The notes under the pieces are model-generated. The model did no database searches. It was not told where the DNA came from and saw only the letters and a program-made list of their open reading frames with translations. A DNA stretch of 64,000 nucleotides, from the NCBI GenBank assembly GCA_035638775.1, contig DASQZJ010000006.1, positions 1 through 64,000 on the forward strand, given 5' to 3'. Position 1 is the first letter of the stretch, and each line of letters opens with the position of its first letter. Positions 26,973 to 34,618 of this stretch are shown in pieces. A program made the position numbers and the translations under genes. This DNA is from DASQZJ01 sp035638775 (lineage in GTDB: Bacteria; Pseudomonadota; Gammaproteobacteria; UBA5335; SLRW01).

Positions 26973-27701
26973 ATGGCACGAACCACGGGAAGCCTTCGCA
27001 TCGGGACGTCCGGTTACCAGTACGACCACTGGCGCGACACCTTCTATCCGGTCGACCTGCCGCGCAGCCGCTGGTTCGGCTACTACGCGGAACGCTTCGA
27101 CACGGTAGAGCTCAACAGCACCTTCTACGGCCTGCCGAAGCCGGAGACCATGGCGCGCTGGCGGGAGGCCGCTCCCCGGGCTTTTCTCTACGCGGTCAAG
27201 TTCAGCCGCTACGGCACCCACATCAAGCGGCTGCGCGAGCCGGAAAGCCTGCTGGAGAGGTTTCTGGAACCGGTGCGCGAGCTGGGCGAGCATCTCGGGC
27301 CGGTGCTGGTCCAGCTTCCGCCCCGCTGGAAGGCCAGGCCGGAACGGCTGGACGCCTTCCTGCGGGCCGCTCCGCGGGACCTCCGCTGGGCCGTCGAGGT
27401 GCGCGATCCGGACTGGCTGCGGGACGAGATCTATGCCGTGCTGGCCGAGCACGGCGCGGCCCTGTGCCTGCACGACATGCTCCCCGACCACCCCTGGCGC
27501 CTCACGGCGTCCTGGACCTACGTGCGCTATCACGGCGATCACTACGCCGGCGGCTATTCCCGGGACCGGCTTGCCGCGGACGCGCGCCGGCTGAACGAGT
27601 GGCGGGCGCAGGGGCACGACGTCCATGCCTACTTCAACAACGACGCGGAAGGCCACGCCGTGCGCGACGCCGCCACGCTGCGGGAGCTGATGCTGGCATA
27701 A
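26973..27701 (+). CDS. DUF72 family protein
   Basis: A 242-residue TIM-barrel-like protein of DUF72 (E. coli YecE relatives). Hallmarks are LRIGTSGYQYDHWRDTFYP at the N-terminus, FDTVELNSTFYGLPKPETMARW, FSRYGTHIKRL, LVQLPPRWKA, and a C-terminal VHAYFNNDAEGHAVRDA. The biochemical function is unknown. The start at 26973 follows GGGAGG. It is likely co-transcribed with the RAM-domain gene. It ends 55 bases before the extended -10 that serves ectA. Confidence 0.88.
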   Translation: MARTTGSLRIGTSGYQYDHWRDTFYPVDLPRSRWFGYYAERFDTVELNSTFYGLPKPETMARWREAAPRAFLYAVKFSRYGTHIKRLREPESLLERFLEPVRELGEHLGPVLVQLPPRWKARPERLDAFLRAAPRDLRWAVEVRDPDWLRDEIYAVLAEHGAALCLHDMLPDHPWRLTASWTYVRYHGDHYAGGYSRDRLAADARRLNEWRAQGHDVHAYFNNDAEGHAVRDAATLRELMLA

Positions 27702-27756
27702 GCACACCGGCCGATCGCGCGGCGGCGTCCGGGGGCAGGCAAGCGTCGCCGGCTTG

Positions 27757-27765
27757 TGGCATAAT
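27757..27765 (+). promoter_or_regulatory. Extended -10 promoter TGGCATAAT upstream of ectA
   Basis: Extended -10 match directly before an in-frame ATG (27766). If it is the promoter, transcription starts near 27772, downstream of that ATG. That favours the TTG at 27796 as the ectA start. Confidence 0.5.
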
Positions 27766-27795
27766 ATGCGCTCGCCAAAACCTCCAGGCGTTGTT

Positions 27796-28323
27796 TTGAC
27801 TGAATCCGGGACGACCCCCAAAGAGCAAAGGGAGAAGGCTCGCTACAGCTTGCGCCCCATGCATGCCGAGGACGGCGCGGGCGTATGGCAGCTGATCCAG
27901 CGGGCCGGCACCCTCGACCTGAATTCCGCCTATCTCTATCTCCTGCTGGGCAAGTTCTTCGGCCGGACCTGCCTGGTCGCCGAGGCCGGGGACGCTCTGG
28001 TCGGCTTCACCACGGCATTCGTTCCGCCGGGACGGCAAGACACTGTATTTCTGTGGCAGATCGGCGTGGATCCCGAATGGCAGGGCCAGGGGATCGCGGG
28101 TGCACTGGTCCGGGGCCTGATGGAGCTCGATGCGTGCCGCGCGGCGCGCTTCCTCGAGACCACCGTCACGCCCTCGAACAAGAGCTCGCGTGCGCTGTTC
28201 GCTTCCTATGCGCGCAAACAGGGAACCAGCATCGAGGAGCTGCCGTGTTTCCCCTCCCAGCTGTTTCCCGATCGTGGCCACGAGGCGGAAATGCTTCTCC
28301 GGATCGGACCCCTGAGGTCCTGA
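27796..28323 (+). CDS. ectA: L-2,4-diaminobutyrate N-acetyltransferase
   Basis: The second enzyme of ectoine synthesis: it acetylates L-2,4-diaminobutyrate (made by EctB) to the gamma-N-acetyl form that EctC would cyclise. This is a GNAT-fold protein with the EctA marks LDLNSAYLYLLLGKFFGRTCLVAE, DTVFLWQIGVDPEWQGQGIAGALV (acetyl-CoA loop QGQGIA) and ETTVTPSNKSSRALF, then the end EAEMLLRIGP. The start is uncertain. An ATG at 27766 lies directly behind a probable -10 box, so I chose the TTG at 27796 (175 residues). ectB follows 54 bases later. Confidence 0.88.
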   Translation: MTESGTTPKEQREKARYSLRPMHAEDGAGVWQLIQRAGTLDLNSAYLYLLLGKFFGRTCLVAEAGDALVGFTTAFVPPGRQDTVFLWQIGVDPEWQGQGIAGALVRGLMELDACRAARFLETTVTPSNKSSRALFASYARKQGTSIEELPCFPSQLFPDRGHEAEMLLRIGPLRS

Positions 28324-28377
28324 TTCACGCCGCGCCTTTCTCTTCGTTCAATCGCAACCACCAGGCGGTGATACGAC

Positions 28378-29658
28378 ATGGATAACGTATTCGAAACTCT
28401 CGAGTCGGAGGTCCGAAGCTACTGCCGCGGCTTCCCTGCCGTGTTCGAGCGCGCCAAGGGCCATTTGCTCTGGGACGAGCAGGGCAAGCGCTACGTGGAC
28501 TTCTTCGGCGGTGCCGGCGCCCTCAACTACGGGCACAACAACGACCGCCTCAAGCGCAGGCTGCTCGAGTACATCGAGCAGGACGGCATCACCCACAGCC
28601 TCGACATGGCGAGCACCTCCAAGCGCACCTTCCTGGAGCGCTTCGACCGGGTGATCCTGCAGCCGCGCGGGCTGAGCTACAAGATCCAGTTCCCCGGCCC
28701 GACCGGCACCAACGCGGTGGAGAGCGCCATGAAGCTCGCGCGCAAGGTCACCGGGCGCGAGACCATCATCGGCTTCACCAACGGCTACCACGGCATGACC
28801 ATCGGTGCGCTGGCGGTGACCGGCAACAACTTCAAGCGCAGCGGCGCGGGAATCCCGCTGGGCAATGCCGTGAGCATGCCCTACGACGGCTACCTGGGCG
28901 ACGAGGCGGATACCATCGACTACCTGGAGAAGACCCTCGAGGATCAGGGCAGCGGGCTGGATCTGCCGGCGGCCATGATCGTCGAGACCGTCCAGGGCGA
29001 AGGTGGCATCAACGTCGCCAGCATGGAGTGGCTGCAGCGGCTCGAGGCGCTGTGCCGCAGGTGGGAGATCCTGCTGATCCTGGACGACATCCAGGCCGGC
29101 TGCGGCCGCACCGGCACGTTCTTCAGCTTCGAGCCCGCGGGCATCAAGCCCGACATGGTCTGCCTGTCGAAGTCGATCGGCGGCTACGGCCTGCCCATGG
29201 CCCTGGTCCTGATCCGGCCCGAGCTGGACGTTTGGGAGCCGGGCGAGCACAACGGCACCTTCCGTGGCAACAACCTGGCATTCGTCACCGGCGCCGAGGC
29301 GCTGGCCTACTGGGAGGACGACAGCTTCGCCCGCGAGATCCGGCGCAAGGGCGAGAAGATCCGCGAAGGCTTCGATCGCCTGGTGGCGGACTTTCCCAAG
29401 ATCTTCGAGCAGGCCCGCGGGCGCGGCATGATGCAGGGACTGGTCTGCCACGACCCCGACGAGGCCTCGCGCATCTGTGCCGAGGCGTTCCGCAACGGGC
29501 TGCTGCTGGAGACCGCCGGCGGCGACGACGAGGTCATCAAGTGCCTGGCCCCGCTGACCATCGACGACGCGGGCATCGAGGAAGGCCTCGAGACCCTTCG
29601 CCGCAGCGTCGAGGCGGTGGCGTCCGACACCGATTCCGACGACGCACGCGTCGCCTGA
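28378..29658 (+). CDS. ectB: Diaminobutyrate-2-oxoglutarate aminotransferase
   Basis: A class III PLP aminotransferase of 426 residues that converts aspartate semialdehyde with glutamate to L-2,4-diaminobutyrate, the first committed step of ectoine synthesis. The PLP Lys is about 265 in CLSKSIGGYGLPMA, preceded by the Asp-containing LILDDIQAGCGRTG. The substrate-side GPTGTNAVESAMKLARK and NGYHGMTIGALAVTGN are typical of EctB. In most ectoine producers ectC follows immediately; here the next gene is an RNA-binding protein after 360 non-coding bases, with no ectC on either strand. Confidence 0.95.
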   Translation: MDNVFETLESEVRSYCRGFPAVFERAKGHLLWDEQGKRYVDFFGGAGALNYGHNNDRLKRRLLEYIEQDGITHSLDMASTSKRTFLERFDRVILQPRGLSYKIQFPGPTGTNAVESAMKLARKVTGRETIIGFTNGYHGMTIGALAVTGNNFKRSGAGIPLGNAVSMPYDGYLGDEADTIDYLEKTLEDQGSGLDLPAAMIVETVQGEGGINVASMEWLQRLEALCRRWEILLILDDIQAGCGRTGTFFSFEPAGIKPDMVCLSKSIGGYGLPMALVLIRPELDVWEPGEHNGTFRGNNLAFVTGAEALAYWEDDSFAREIRRKGEKIREGFDRLVADFPKIFEQARGRGMMQGLVCHDPDEASRICAEAFRNGLLLETAGGDDEVIKCLAPLTIDDAGIEEGLETLRRSVEAVASDTDSDDARVA

Positions 29659-29816
29659 GCCGCGGCACCGAAGCCGTCCCGGGCGCGGCACACCGCTGCC
29701 GCGCCCGGGGCGTCGCGGTGCCTGCACCCTTCCCTGACCTGCGGCAAGCCCCGCCCTTCCTGTTGCCCCTTTGCCGCAGACAAACGCCCGTATCCCCACT
29801 ATTCTTTGTGCAGGAC

Positions 29817-29847
29817 CTCTGAAAAGTACTCGCCGTACTTTCCAGAG
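29817..29847. repeat. REP-like palindrome, copy 2 (GAAAAGTAC type)
   Basis: CTCTGAAAAGTAC (29817-29829), a 5-base loop, then GTACTTTCCAGAG (29835-29847); 12 of 13 positions pair. It shares the AAAAGTAC/GTACTTTT core with the palindrome at 1458-1489. It lies between ectB and the RRM gene. Confidence 0.6.
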
Positions 29848-29969
29848 CCGTCGGGGCCGGCGCAGGTCCGGTTTCGACTCCGCCGGATCCGCACGCAAGT
29901 GCCGATCCGCGCCGGGCCAAGCATGGCCCGCGGACAGCGCCGACCCGCTCGGCGCCGTCGGAAATACAG

Positions 29970-30004
29970 GACCCGCCATGGCGGGTCGGCCGCGCGGGCG
30001 CGGC
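29970..30004 (+). promoter_or_regulatory. Tandem perfect hairpins in the leader of the RRM gene
   Basis: Two perfect inverted repeats lie back to back. GACCCGCCA/TGGCGGGTC is at 29970-29987, and GCCGCGC-GG-GCGCGGC at 29989-30004. The ribosome site AGGAGGA starts at the very next base (30005). Such placement could let structure control access of ribosomes, or allow self-binding by the encoded RNA-binding protein. This is inference from symmetry. Confidence 0.5.
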
Positions 30005-30018
30005 AGGAGGATCAGGGA

Positions 30019-30330
30019 ATGAAGCGATCCGTTTACGTGGGCAATCTGCCCGAGGACGTCACGGAAAACGCGCTGCGCGAGCTGTTCGAGCCGCACGGCG
30101 AGGTGTACGGGGTCAGCATGATTACCGACCGCGAATCCGGCCGCCCGCGCGGATTCGCGTTCGTCGAGATGGACAGCGAGGCGGTCCCCGCTGCCGTGGC
30201 CGCGCTGGACGGCCACGAGATGGCGGAACGCCGGATTCGCGTGAGCCAGGCGCGCCCGCGCAGCCGGTACCCCATGCGTCGCCGTCCCGGGCACGGCGGC
30301 AGCCGTGACCGGAGCCGCCACGACGCCTGA
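30019..30330 (+). CDS. RRM-type RNA-binding protein
   Basis: A 103-residue protein with one RNA recognition motif: RNP2 VYVGNL at 5-10 and RNP1 RGFAFVEM at 44-51, both with the aromatic residues that stack on RNA bases. An Arg/Gly/Ser-rich tail follows (about 80-103, RRRPGHGGSRDRSRHDA). Bacterial RRM proteins of this type are often cold- or stress-induced RNA chaperones. The ATG at 30019 follows CAGGAGG. The leader contains two strong hairpins. It stands between ectB and rlmM and does not look co-transcribed with either. Confidence 0.9.
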   Translation: MKRSVYVGNLPEDVTENALRELFEPHGEVYGVSMITDRESGRPRGFAFVEMDSEAVPAAVAALDGHEMAERRIRVSQARPRSRYPMRRRPGHGGSRDRSRHDA

Positions 30331-30357
30331 CGGCCACCGCTGGAAGGCCGGCTGCTC

Positions 30358-30366
30358 TGGCATAAT
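30358..30366 (+). promoter_or_regulatory. Extended -10 promoter TGGCATAAT upstream of rlmM
   Basis: The same nine bases as before ectA and the hydrolase at 20437. The ATG of rlmM is at 30375, only 8 bases after the box, so transcription would begin about 2 bases before the start codon. No ribosome site fits in between. Confidence 0.5.
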
Positions 30367-30374
30367 CGGGCCGC

Positions 30375-31520
30375 ATGGAGGCCCTGTTCCTGTTCTGCCG
30401 CGCCGGCTTCGAGGAAGAATGTGCCCGGGAGATCCGGGAGCACGCCGCGTGCCTTCGCATCGCCGGCCATAGCTGCGCGCAGCCCCGGTGCGGCCGGGTC
30501 GTGTTTCTGCCCGGGCGTGCCGGCGACGCCCAGCGCCTGCACCGTCATGCCCCGGTTCCGGATCTGACCTTTGCCCGCCAGGCCTTCGTCCGCCTGGCAC
30601 TGATCGAGGATCCCGGCGACAACCCGGCCGCGCGGCTCCAGCAGGCGCTGGTATCCGTCCCGGGGGCCGTGCGCGGGGTGCTGGGGGAGAGCCCGGACAC
30701 GCAGCAGGGGCGGCGCCTCGCTGCACGCGCGGAGCGGCTGGCCGCGGAGCTCGAGCGGCGGCTGCACGCCAGCGGGCAGTTGCGCGGCGGGGGCGAGCTG
30801 GTCGTGCACGTCTGTCTCGAGGACGCGCGTACCCTGCAGGCAGGCTACGCCCTGCCCCGGGCGAGCGTGCCCTGGCCCGGCGGGGTCGCCCGGCTGCGCC
30901 GGCCGCGCGGGGCGCCGAGCCGCTCCGCGCTCAAGCTCGACGAGGCCCTGCAGCTCTTCCTCGGTCCCGAGCGCCGGGAGCATCTGCTCAAGCCCGGCAT
31001 GACCGCGGTGGACCTCGGGGCCGCGCCGGGCGGCTGGACCTGGCAGCTGGCCCGTCGCCGCCTGCAGGTGACCGCCGTGGACAACGGCCCGCTGAACCCG
31101 GGTCTCGCCGGCGACCGGCACGTGCGGCACCTGCGCGAGGACGGCTTCCGCTTCCGCCCCCCGCGCCCGGTCGACTGGATGGTCTGCGACATCGCGGACC
31201 GGCCCGCCCGGGTGGCCGACCGCGCAGCACGCTGGATCGCGGGCGGCTGGTGTCGCCGTTCGATCTTCAACCTGAAGCTGCCCATGAAGCGGCGCTACGA
31301 GACGGCCGGGCGCCTGGTGGCCCGGGTGCGGGAACAGCTGGACCGGTCCGGCGTGCCGTGCCGCGTGGCCGCCAAGCAGCTCTACCACGACCGGGCCGAG
31401 ATCACCGTCTTCCTGGAGCGTCGCGGCCCCGGCGGGCCTCACTCCGCCGCCCGGCGCAGGCGCTCCAGGCCCGCCTCCAGGTCGCGCCGCAGGTCGTCGG
31501 GATCCTCCAGGCCCGCGTGA
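30375..31520 (+). CDS. rlmM: 23S rRNA C2498 2'-O-ribose methyltransferase
   Basis: Methylates C2498 of 23S rRNA using SAM. It has an N-terminal THUMP-like domain (about 1-170), then a Rossmann methyltransferase domain with AVDLGAAPGGWTW (about 209-221), the CDIAD segment, and FNLKLPMK with the catalytic Lys. Members usually end soon after AKQLYHDRAEITVFL. Here about 40 Arg/Ser-rich residues follow, encoded over the 3' end of the convergent metC-like gene (82-base overlap). That tail is probably accidental read-on to the next stop. The start is close to a -10 box, which suggests a leaderless message. RlmM is largely confined to Gammaproteobacteria. Confidence 0.9.
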   Translation: MEALFLFCRAGFEEECAREIREHAACLRIAGHSCAQPRCGRVVFLPGRAGDAQRLHRHAPVPDLTFARQAFVRLALIEDPGDNPAARLQQALVSVPGAVRGVLGESPDTQQGRRLAARAERLAAELERRLHASGQLRGGGELVVHVCLEDARTLQAGYALPRASVPWPGGVARLRRPRGAPSRSALKLDEALQLFLGPERREHLLKPGMTAVDLGAAPGGWTWQLARRRLQVTAVDNGPLNPGLAGDRHVRHLREDGFRFRPPRPVDWMVCDIADRPARVADRAARWIAGGWCRRSIFNLKLPMKRRYETAGRLVARVREQLDRSGVPCRVAAKQLYHDRAEITVFLERRGPGGPHSAARRRRSRPASRSRRRSSGSSRPA

Positions 31521-32608
31521 ATGCGCAGCAGGGTGCCCTCCTCGCGCCAGGGGACGGCGCTGCGCAGCGGCTCCGGACGGGTCGGCAGGATCAGGCTTTC
31601 GAACCCTCCCCAGCTGTAGCCCATGCCGAACAGCTCCAGGTGGTCCAGCATCCGGGCGAGGGCGGCATCGGGCACCGGTTCCAGGAGCACGCCGAACAGG
31701 CCGCTGGCACCCGCGAAGTCCCGCTTCCACAGCGCGTGTCCCGGATCCGAGGGCAGCGCGGGATAAAGCACCCGCTGCACCCCCGGTCGTCCCGAGAGCC
31801 AGTCCGCGAGCGCCAGCGCCGTCTCCTGGTGGCGCGCCAGGCGCACCCCCAGGGTGCGCAGCCCGCGCAGGCCCAGGTAGAGCTCGTCCGCGCCGGGACA
31901 GTTGCCGAAGGCGGCGACCCGCCGGCGCAGCGGCTCCCAGGCGCCCTCGGTGGCATTGATCACGCCCAGCATGGCGTCGGAATGCCCCACGATATACTTG
32001 GTGGCGGCATGGATCGACAGGTCCACGCCGTGCGCGATGGCGTTGAAGTACAGCGGCGTGGCCCAGGTGTTGTCGATCGCGCTGAGCACACCCCGGCGCC
32101 GGGCGGCCGCGGCGATGGCCGGCACGTCCTGGACCTCGAACGTAAGCGAGCCCGGGCTCTCCATGAATACCAGGCGCGTGTTCTCGCGGAACAGCCCGGC
32201 GATTCCGGCGCCGGCCGCGGGATCGAAGTAGGTGGTTTCGACCCCGAAGCCGGCCAGGGTCCCGTCGCAGAACCTCCGGGTCGGACCGTAGACGTTGTCG
32301 GAAACCAGCAGGTGATCCCCTCTCTGCACGAAGGCGCACAGACACAGCGCGATCGCGGCCAGCCCGGACGATACGGCCACCGCACCGTGGGCGCCCTCGA
32401 GCTCTGCCATGGCCCGCTCGAAGGCGAAGGTGGTGGGCGTGCCGTGACGGCCGTAGAACACGCCCTCGAAGGGGTGGCGTCCGGCCTCGCGCAGCGCCCC
32501 GAGGGTCGGGAACAGCACCGTGGAGGCATGATAGACGGGAGGATTCACCGTCCCGTGATGCGCCGCCGGGTCCCGCCCGGCCTCCACCAGTTGCGTATCC
32601 TTCTTCAT
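31439..32608 (-). CDS. metC: Cystathionine beta-lyase (Cys/Met metabolism PLP enzyme)
   Basis: A 389-residue PLP enzyme that cleaves cystathionine to homocysteine, pyruvate and ammonia, supplying MetH with substrate. The PLP Lys is about 204 in HAATKYIVGHSDAMLG. The N-terminal NPPVYHASTVLFPT and YGRHGTPTTFAFE, and the phosphate-binding SSGLAAI, are typical. The MetC assignment rests on YGRHGTPTT and the GYSWGGFESL segment; a cystathionine gamma-synthase role is less likely. The start at 32608 has AGAGGAG before it. The 3' end overlaps rlmM convergently by 82 bases. Confidence 0.87.
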   Translation of the reverse strand: MKKDTQLVEAGRDPAAHHGTVNPPVYHASTVLFPTLGALREAGRHPFEGVFYGRHGTPTTFAFERAMAELEGAHGAVAVSSGLAAIALCLCAFVQRGDHLLVSDNVYGPTRRFCDGTLAGFGVETTYFDPAAGAGIAGLFRENTRLVFMESPGSLTFEVQDVPAIAAAARRRGVLSAIDNTWATPLYFNAIAHGVDLSIHAATKYIVGHSDAMLGVINATEGAWEPLRRRVAAFGNCPGADELYLGLRGLRTLGVRLARHQETALALADWLSGRPGVQRVLYPALPSDPGHALWKRDFAGASGLFGVLLEPVPDAALARMLDHLELFGMGYSWGGFESLILPTRPEPLRSAVPWREEGTLLRIHAGLEDPDDLRRDLEAGLERLRRAAE

Positions 32609-32781
32609 CGCGCTCCTCTGCCCGGTCCGCCCGCGACGCGTGCTCTGCAGGTACCCGCGCAGTCTCGCATGCGCACCGTGCCGAAGCACAGCACGGACAC
32701 CGGCACGCCGGCCCGGCGGCGCCGGTGGAAACCTCGCCGGGGGCGGGTAGAATGGACCCCGGTCCCGGTGCGGAGAGACCG

Positions 32782-33333
32782 ATGCAATCAGTGGATTCCG
32801 GCGAGCCCGACCTGCTCTACTTCGCCCACGGCATGGAAAGCGGGCCATGGGGCACGAAGATCAGCGCGCTGGCCGGCATTGCCCGGGAGCGCGGCTTCCG
32901 CGTATGCAGTCCCGACTACAGTCACACGCGCGACCCGGATGCCCGGGTCCGCCAGCTCCTCGACGAGCATCCGGCCACCGGCGGCCACCTGGTGCTGGTC
33001 GGCTCGAGCATGGGTGCCTACGTGTCCGCCGTGGCGAGCGGCTCGCTGCGCCCCGACGGCCTGTTCCTGATGGCGCCGGCGATGTACCTGCCCGGCTACG
33101 AGGCCGATCCCATGGTGCAGGCGGGGCGGATGGCGGTGGTGCACGGCTGGCGCGACGCGGTGGTGCCGGTGGCGAACGCCATCCGTTTCGCCCAGATACA
33201 CCGTGCCGCCCTGCACGTGCTGGACGGCGGCCATGGCCTCACGCAATGTCTGCCCGCGATCCGGCGGATCTTCGCGAATTTCCTGGACGAGGTCCTCGGC
33301 GCCGCCGAGGAGCAGCCCGACCACCCGGCATAG
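32782..33333 (+). CDS. Small alpha/beta hydrolase
   Basis: A 183-residue minimal alpha/beta hydrolase. It begins with LLYFAHGMESGPWGTKI, carries the nucleophile in VGSSMGAYVS (Ser about 76) and ends with the catalytic His in LDGGHGLTQC. It resembles YqiA/YcjY-like small esterases; the substrate is unknown. The ATG at 32782 follows GGAGAG. A TAGAAT box at 32748-32753 about 29 bases upstream is a plausible -10. It is divergent from metC (173 bases between starts). Confidence 0.8.
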   Translation: MQSVDSGEPDLLYFAHGMESGPWGTKISALAGIARERGFRVCSPDYSHTRDPDARVRQLLDEHPATGGHLVLVGSSMGAYVSAVASGSLRPDGLFLMAPAMYLPGYEADPMVQAGRMAVVHGWRDAVVPVANAIRFAQIHRAALHVLDGGHGLTQCLPAIRRIFANFLDEVLGAAEEQPDHPA

Positions 33334-33357
33334 CCGCAGCCCGCGCTTCCCGCGGGG

Positions 33358-33747
33358 CTAGTCCCCCGCTTCCGGTCCCTCGGGCTGGTAGATCCGACGC
33401 CAGTCGCCGCCTTCCAGGGCCCGCTTGCGGCAGGCCTGGACGGCGGCCCCGTCGTCGGGATCCCGGGCCAGCACGCCGGCATTGACGATCTCCCCGTACC
33501 ATTCCAGGAAGTTGTCCTCGTTGCCGAAGAAGCCGACCACGACGCTGTCGTCCTCCTCCCGGTAGCAGTCCACTCCCCAGGCACCGGCCGCGGTCCAGCG
33601 CGGCTCGAAACCGTTGAGCGCGTAGTGCTCGCCGCCTTCCCGTCTCAGCAGGGCGCCGGAATAGTAACCATCGGGATAATCGCTGCGGATCAGGTTCTCG
33701 TAGACGTTCTGCACCTGTCGGTGCACCTTGTCGGGCGCGTGGATCAT
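33358..33747 (-). CDS. Hypothetical protein
   Basis: A 129-residue acidic protein that I do not recognise. It has no signal peptide and no membrane span. Many aromatic residues occur in short conserved-looking clusters (ENLIRSDYPDGYYSGALL, GVDCYREEDDSVVVGFFGNEDNFLEWYGE). The leader in minus orientation has two purine-rich ribosome-site candidates (AAGGAGG and GGGAGGAGG), so translation is probably strong. It is convergent with the small hydrolase, 24 bases between stops. It is a single-gene unit upstream of which the SDR/ABC operon ends. Confidence 0.7.
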   Translation of the reverse strand: MIHAPDKVHRQVQNVYENLIRSDYPDGYYSGALLRREGGEHYALNGFEPRWTAAGAWGVDCYREEDDSVVVGFFGNEDNFLEWYGEIVNAGVLARDPDDGAAVQACRKRALEGGDWRRIYQPEGPEAGD

Positions 33748-33838
33748 GATGACCTCCTCCCCGCCTCCTTATAGATTCTTTTGCTTATGCCATTGTGCCA
33801 CGCGGGCGGGGTCATGCAAGTCGCGAACGGCTCGCGCC

Positions 33839-33855
33839 CCCCCGGCGACCGGGGG
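33839..33855. terminator. GC hairpin after the SDR/ABC operon
   Basis: The arms CCCCCGG (33839-33845) and CCGGGGG (33849-33855) close a three-base loop, 17 bases past the SDR stop on the minus strand. No T run follows, so its efficiency is doubtful. Confidence 0.35.
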
Positions 33856-33872
33856 ACCCCCGGACCGGTCCG

Positions 33873-34601
33873 TCATGCGCCTGCAAGATCCCGTACGTCC
33901 CATTCCTGCCGGCTGAACCGCGCGGCGTCGGTGTCCAGCAGGAGGGACACCATGGCGGCGGCCGAGCGTGCGGGATCCAGCAGCCTGCCCGTGCGCTTCA
34001 TCTCCACGAAGCGCTCGCGATCCGGAAACACCTCCGGCGGCAGCGCCCGGACCCGGGCCTGCATGGGCGTGTCCACCACGCCGGGCCGGATGCTGCCCAC
34101 CGCGATGTCGTGGTCGGCCAGTTCCTCCCGGTACACCTGGTAGACCATGTGCAGCGCGGCCTTCGACGTGCAGTAGGCACCCCAGCCACGGTATGCATGA
34201 TGCGCCGCCCCCGACGAGACGTGCAGCACGCGCCCGCCACGCAGCGGCTCCAGCAGCGCGGCCGTCAGGAACAGCGGTCCCTCGACGTTGATCGCCTGGT
34301 GCGCGCGCCACTGTTCGAGGCTGACCTCGGCCAGCGGTGCCACCGGGGCGAGCACGCCCGCATTGTGGACCAGGTACGCCAGGGGGCCCTCGCCGACTGT
34401 CTCGACGATGGCGGCACGCCCTTCCTCCCGGGACACGTCGGCGGGCAGCACCCGGACGCGGTCCGGTTCGCGCTCCCGCGTCTCCTGGAGCGGCTCGGGC
34501 CGCCGCCCGACCGCCAGCACGTCCATCCCGCGCCGTGCCAGTGCAAGGGTCACGGCGCGCCCCAGCCCGGTGCCGCCGCCGGTCACGAGTGCCAGTGCCA
34601 T
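33873..34601 (-). CDS. Short-chain dehydrogenase/reductase
   Basis: A 242-residue classical SDR, NAD(P)-dependent. The nucleotide motif TGGGTGLG is near residue 8. HNAGV, the catalytic Ser in VSSGAAHH, and Tyr/Lys in YCTSKAALHM are all present, so it should be active. The arrangement resembles sepiapterin reductase-type/benzil reductase-type SDRs (Arg14-Arg-like region after the dinucleotide site suggests NADPH), but the substrate is unknown. It follows the ABC permease gene by 17 bases on the same strand, so it probably belongs to the yadG-yadH-like transcript. Confidence 0.88.
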   Translation of the reverse strand: MALALVTGGGTGLGRAVTLALARRGMDVLAVGRRPEPLQETREREPDRVRVLPADVSREEGRAAIVETVGEGPLAYLVHNAGVLAPVAPLAEVSLEQWRAHQAINVEGPLFLTAALLEPLRGGRVLHVSSGAAHHAYRGWGAYCTSKAALHMVYQVYREELADHDIAVGSIRPGVVDTPMQARVRALPPEVFPDRERFVEMKRTGRLLDPARSAAAMVSLLLDTDAARFSRQEWDVRDLAGA

Positions 34602-34618
34602 TCGATCACCTCCCCGGG

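Larger units (their letters stand above)
29659..30018. other. Non-coding interval where ectC would be expected
   Basis: 360 bases without a gene. It holds a REP-like palindrome (29817-29847), a possible -10 box TATTCT near 29800, and two perfect back-to-back hairpins (29970-30004) immediately before the ribosome site of the RRM gene. I searched all frames by eye for EctC-like sequence (a cupin of about 130 residues) and found no trace, not even a fragment. Confidence 0.7.

Noticed and set aside
29659..30018. Hidden ectC after ectB
   Set aside because: No frame on either strand shows the cupin-like EctC sequence; the stretch is filled with repeats, hairpins and the leader of the RRM gene.
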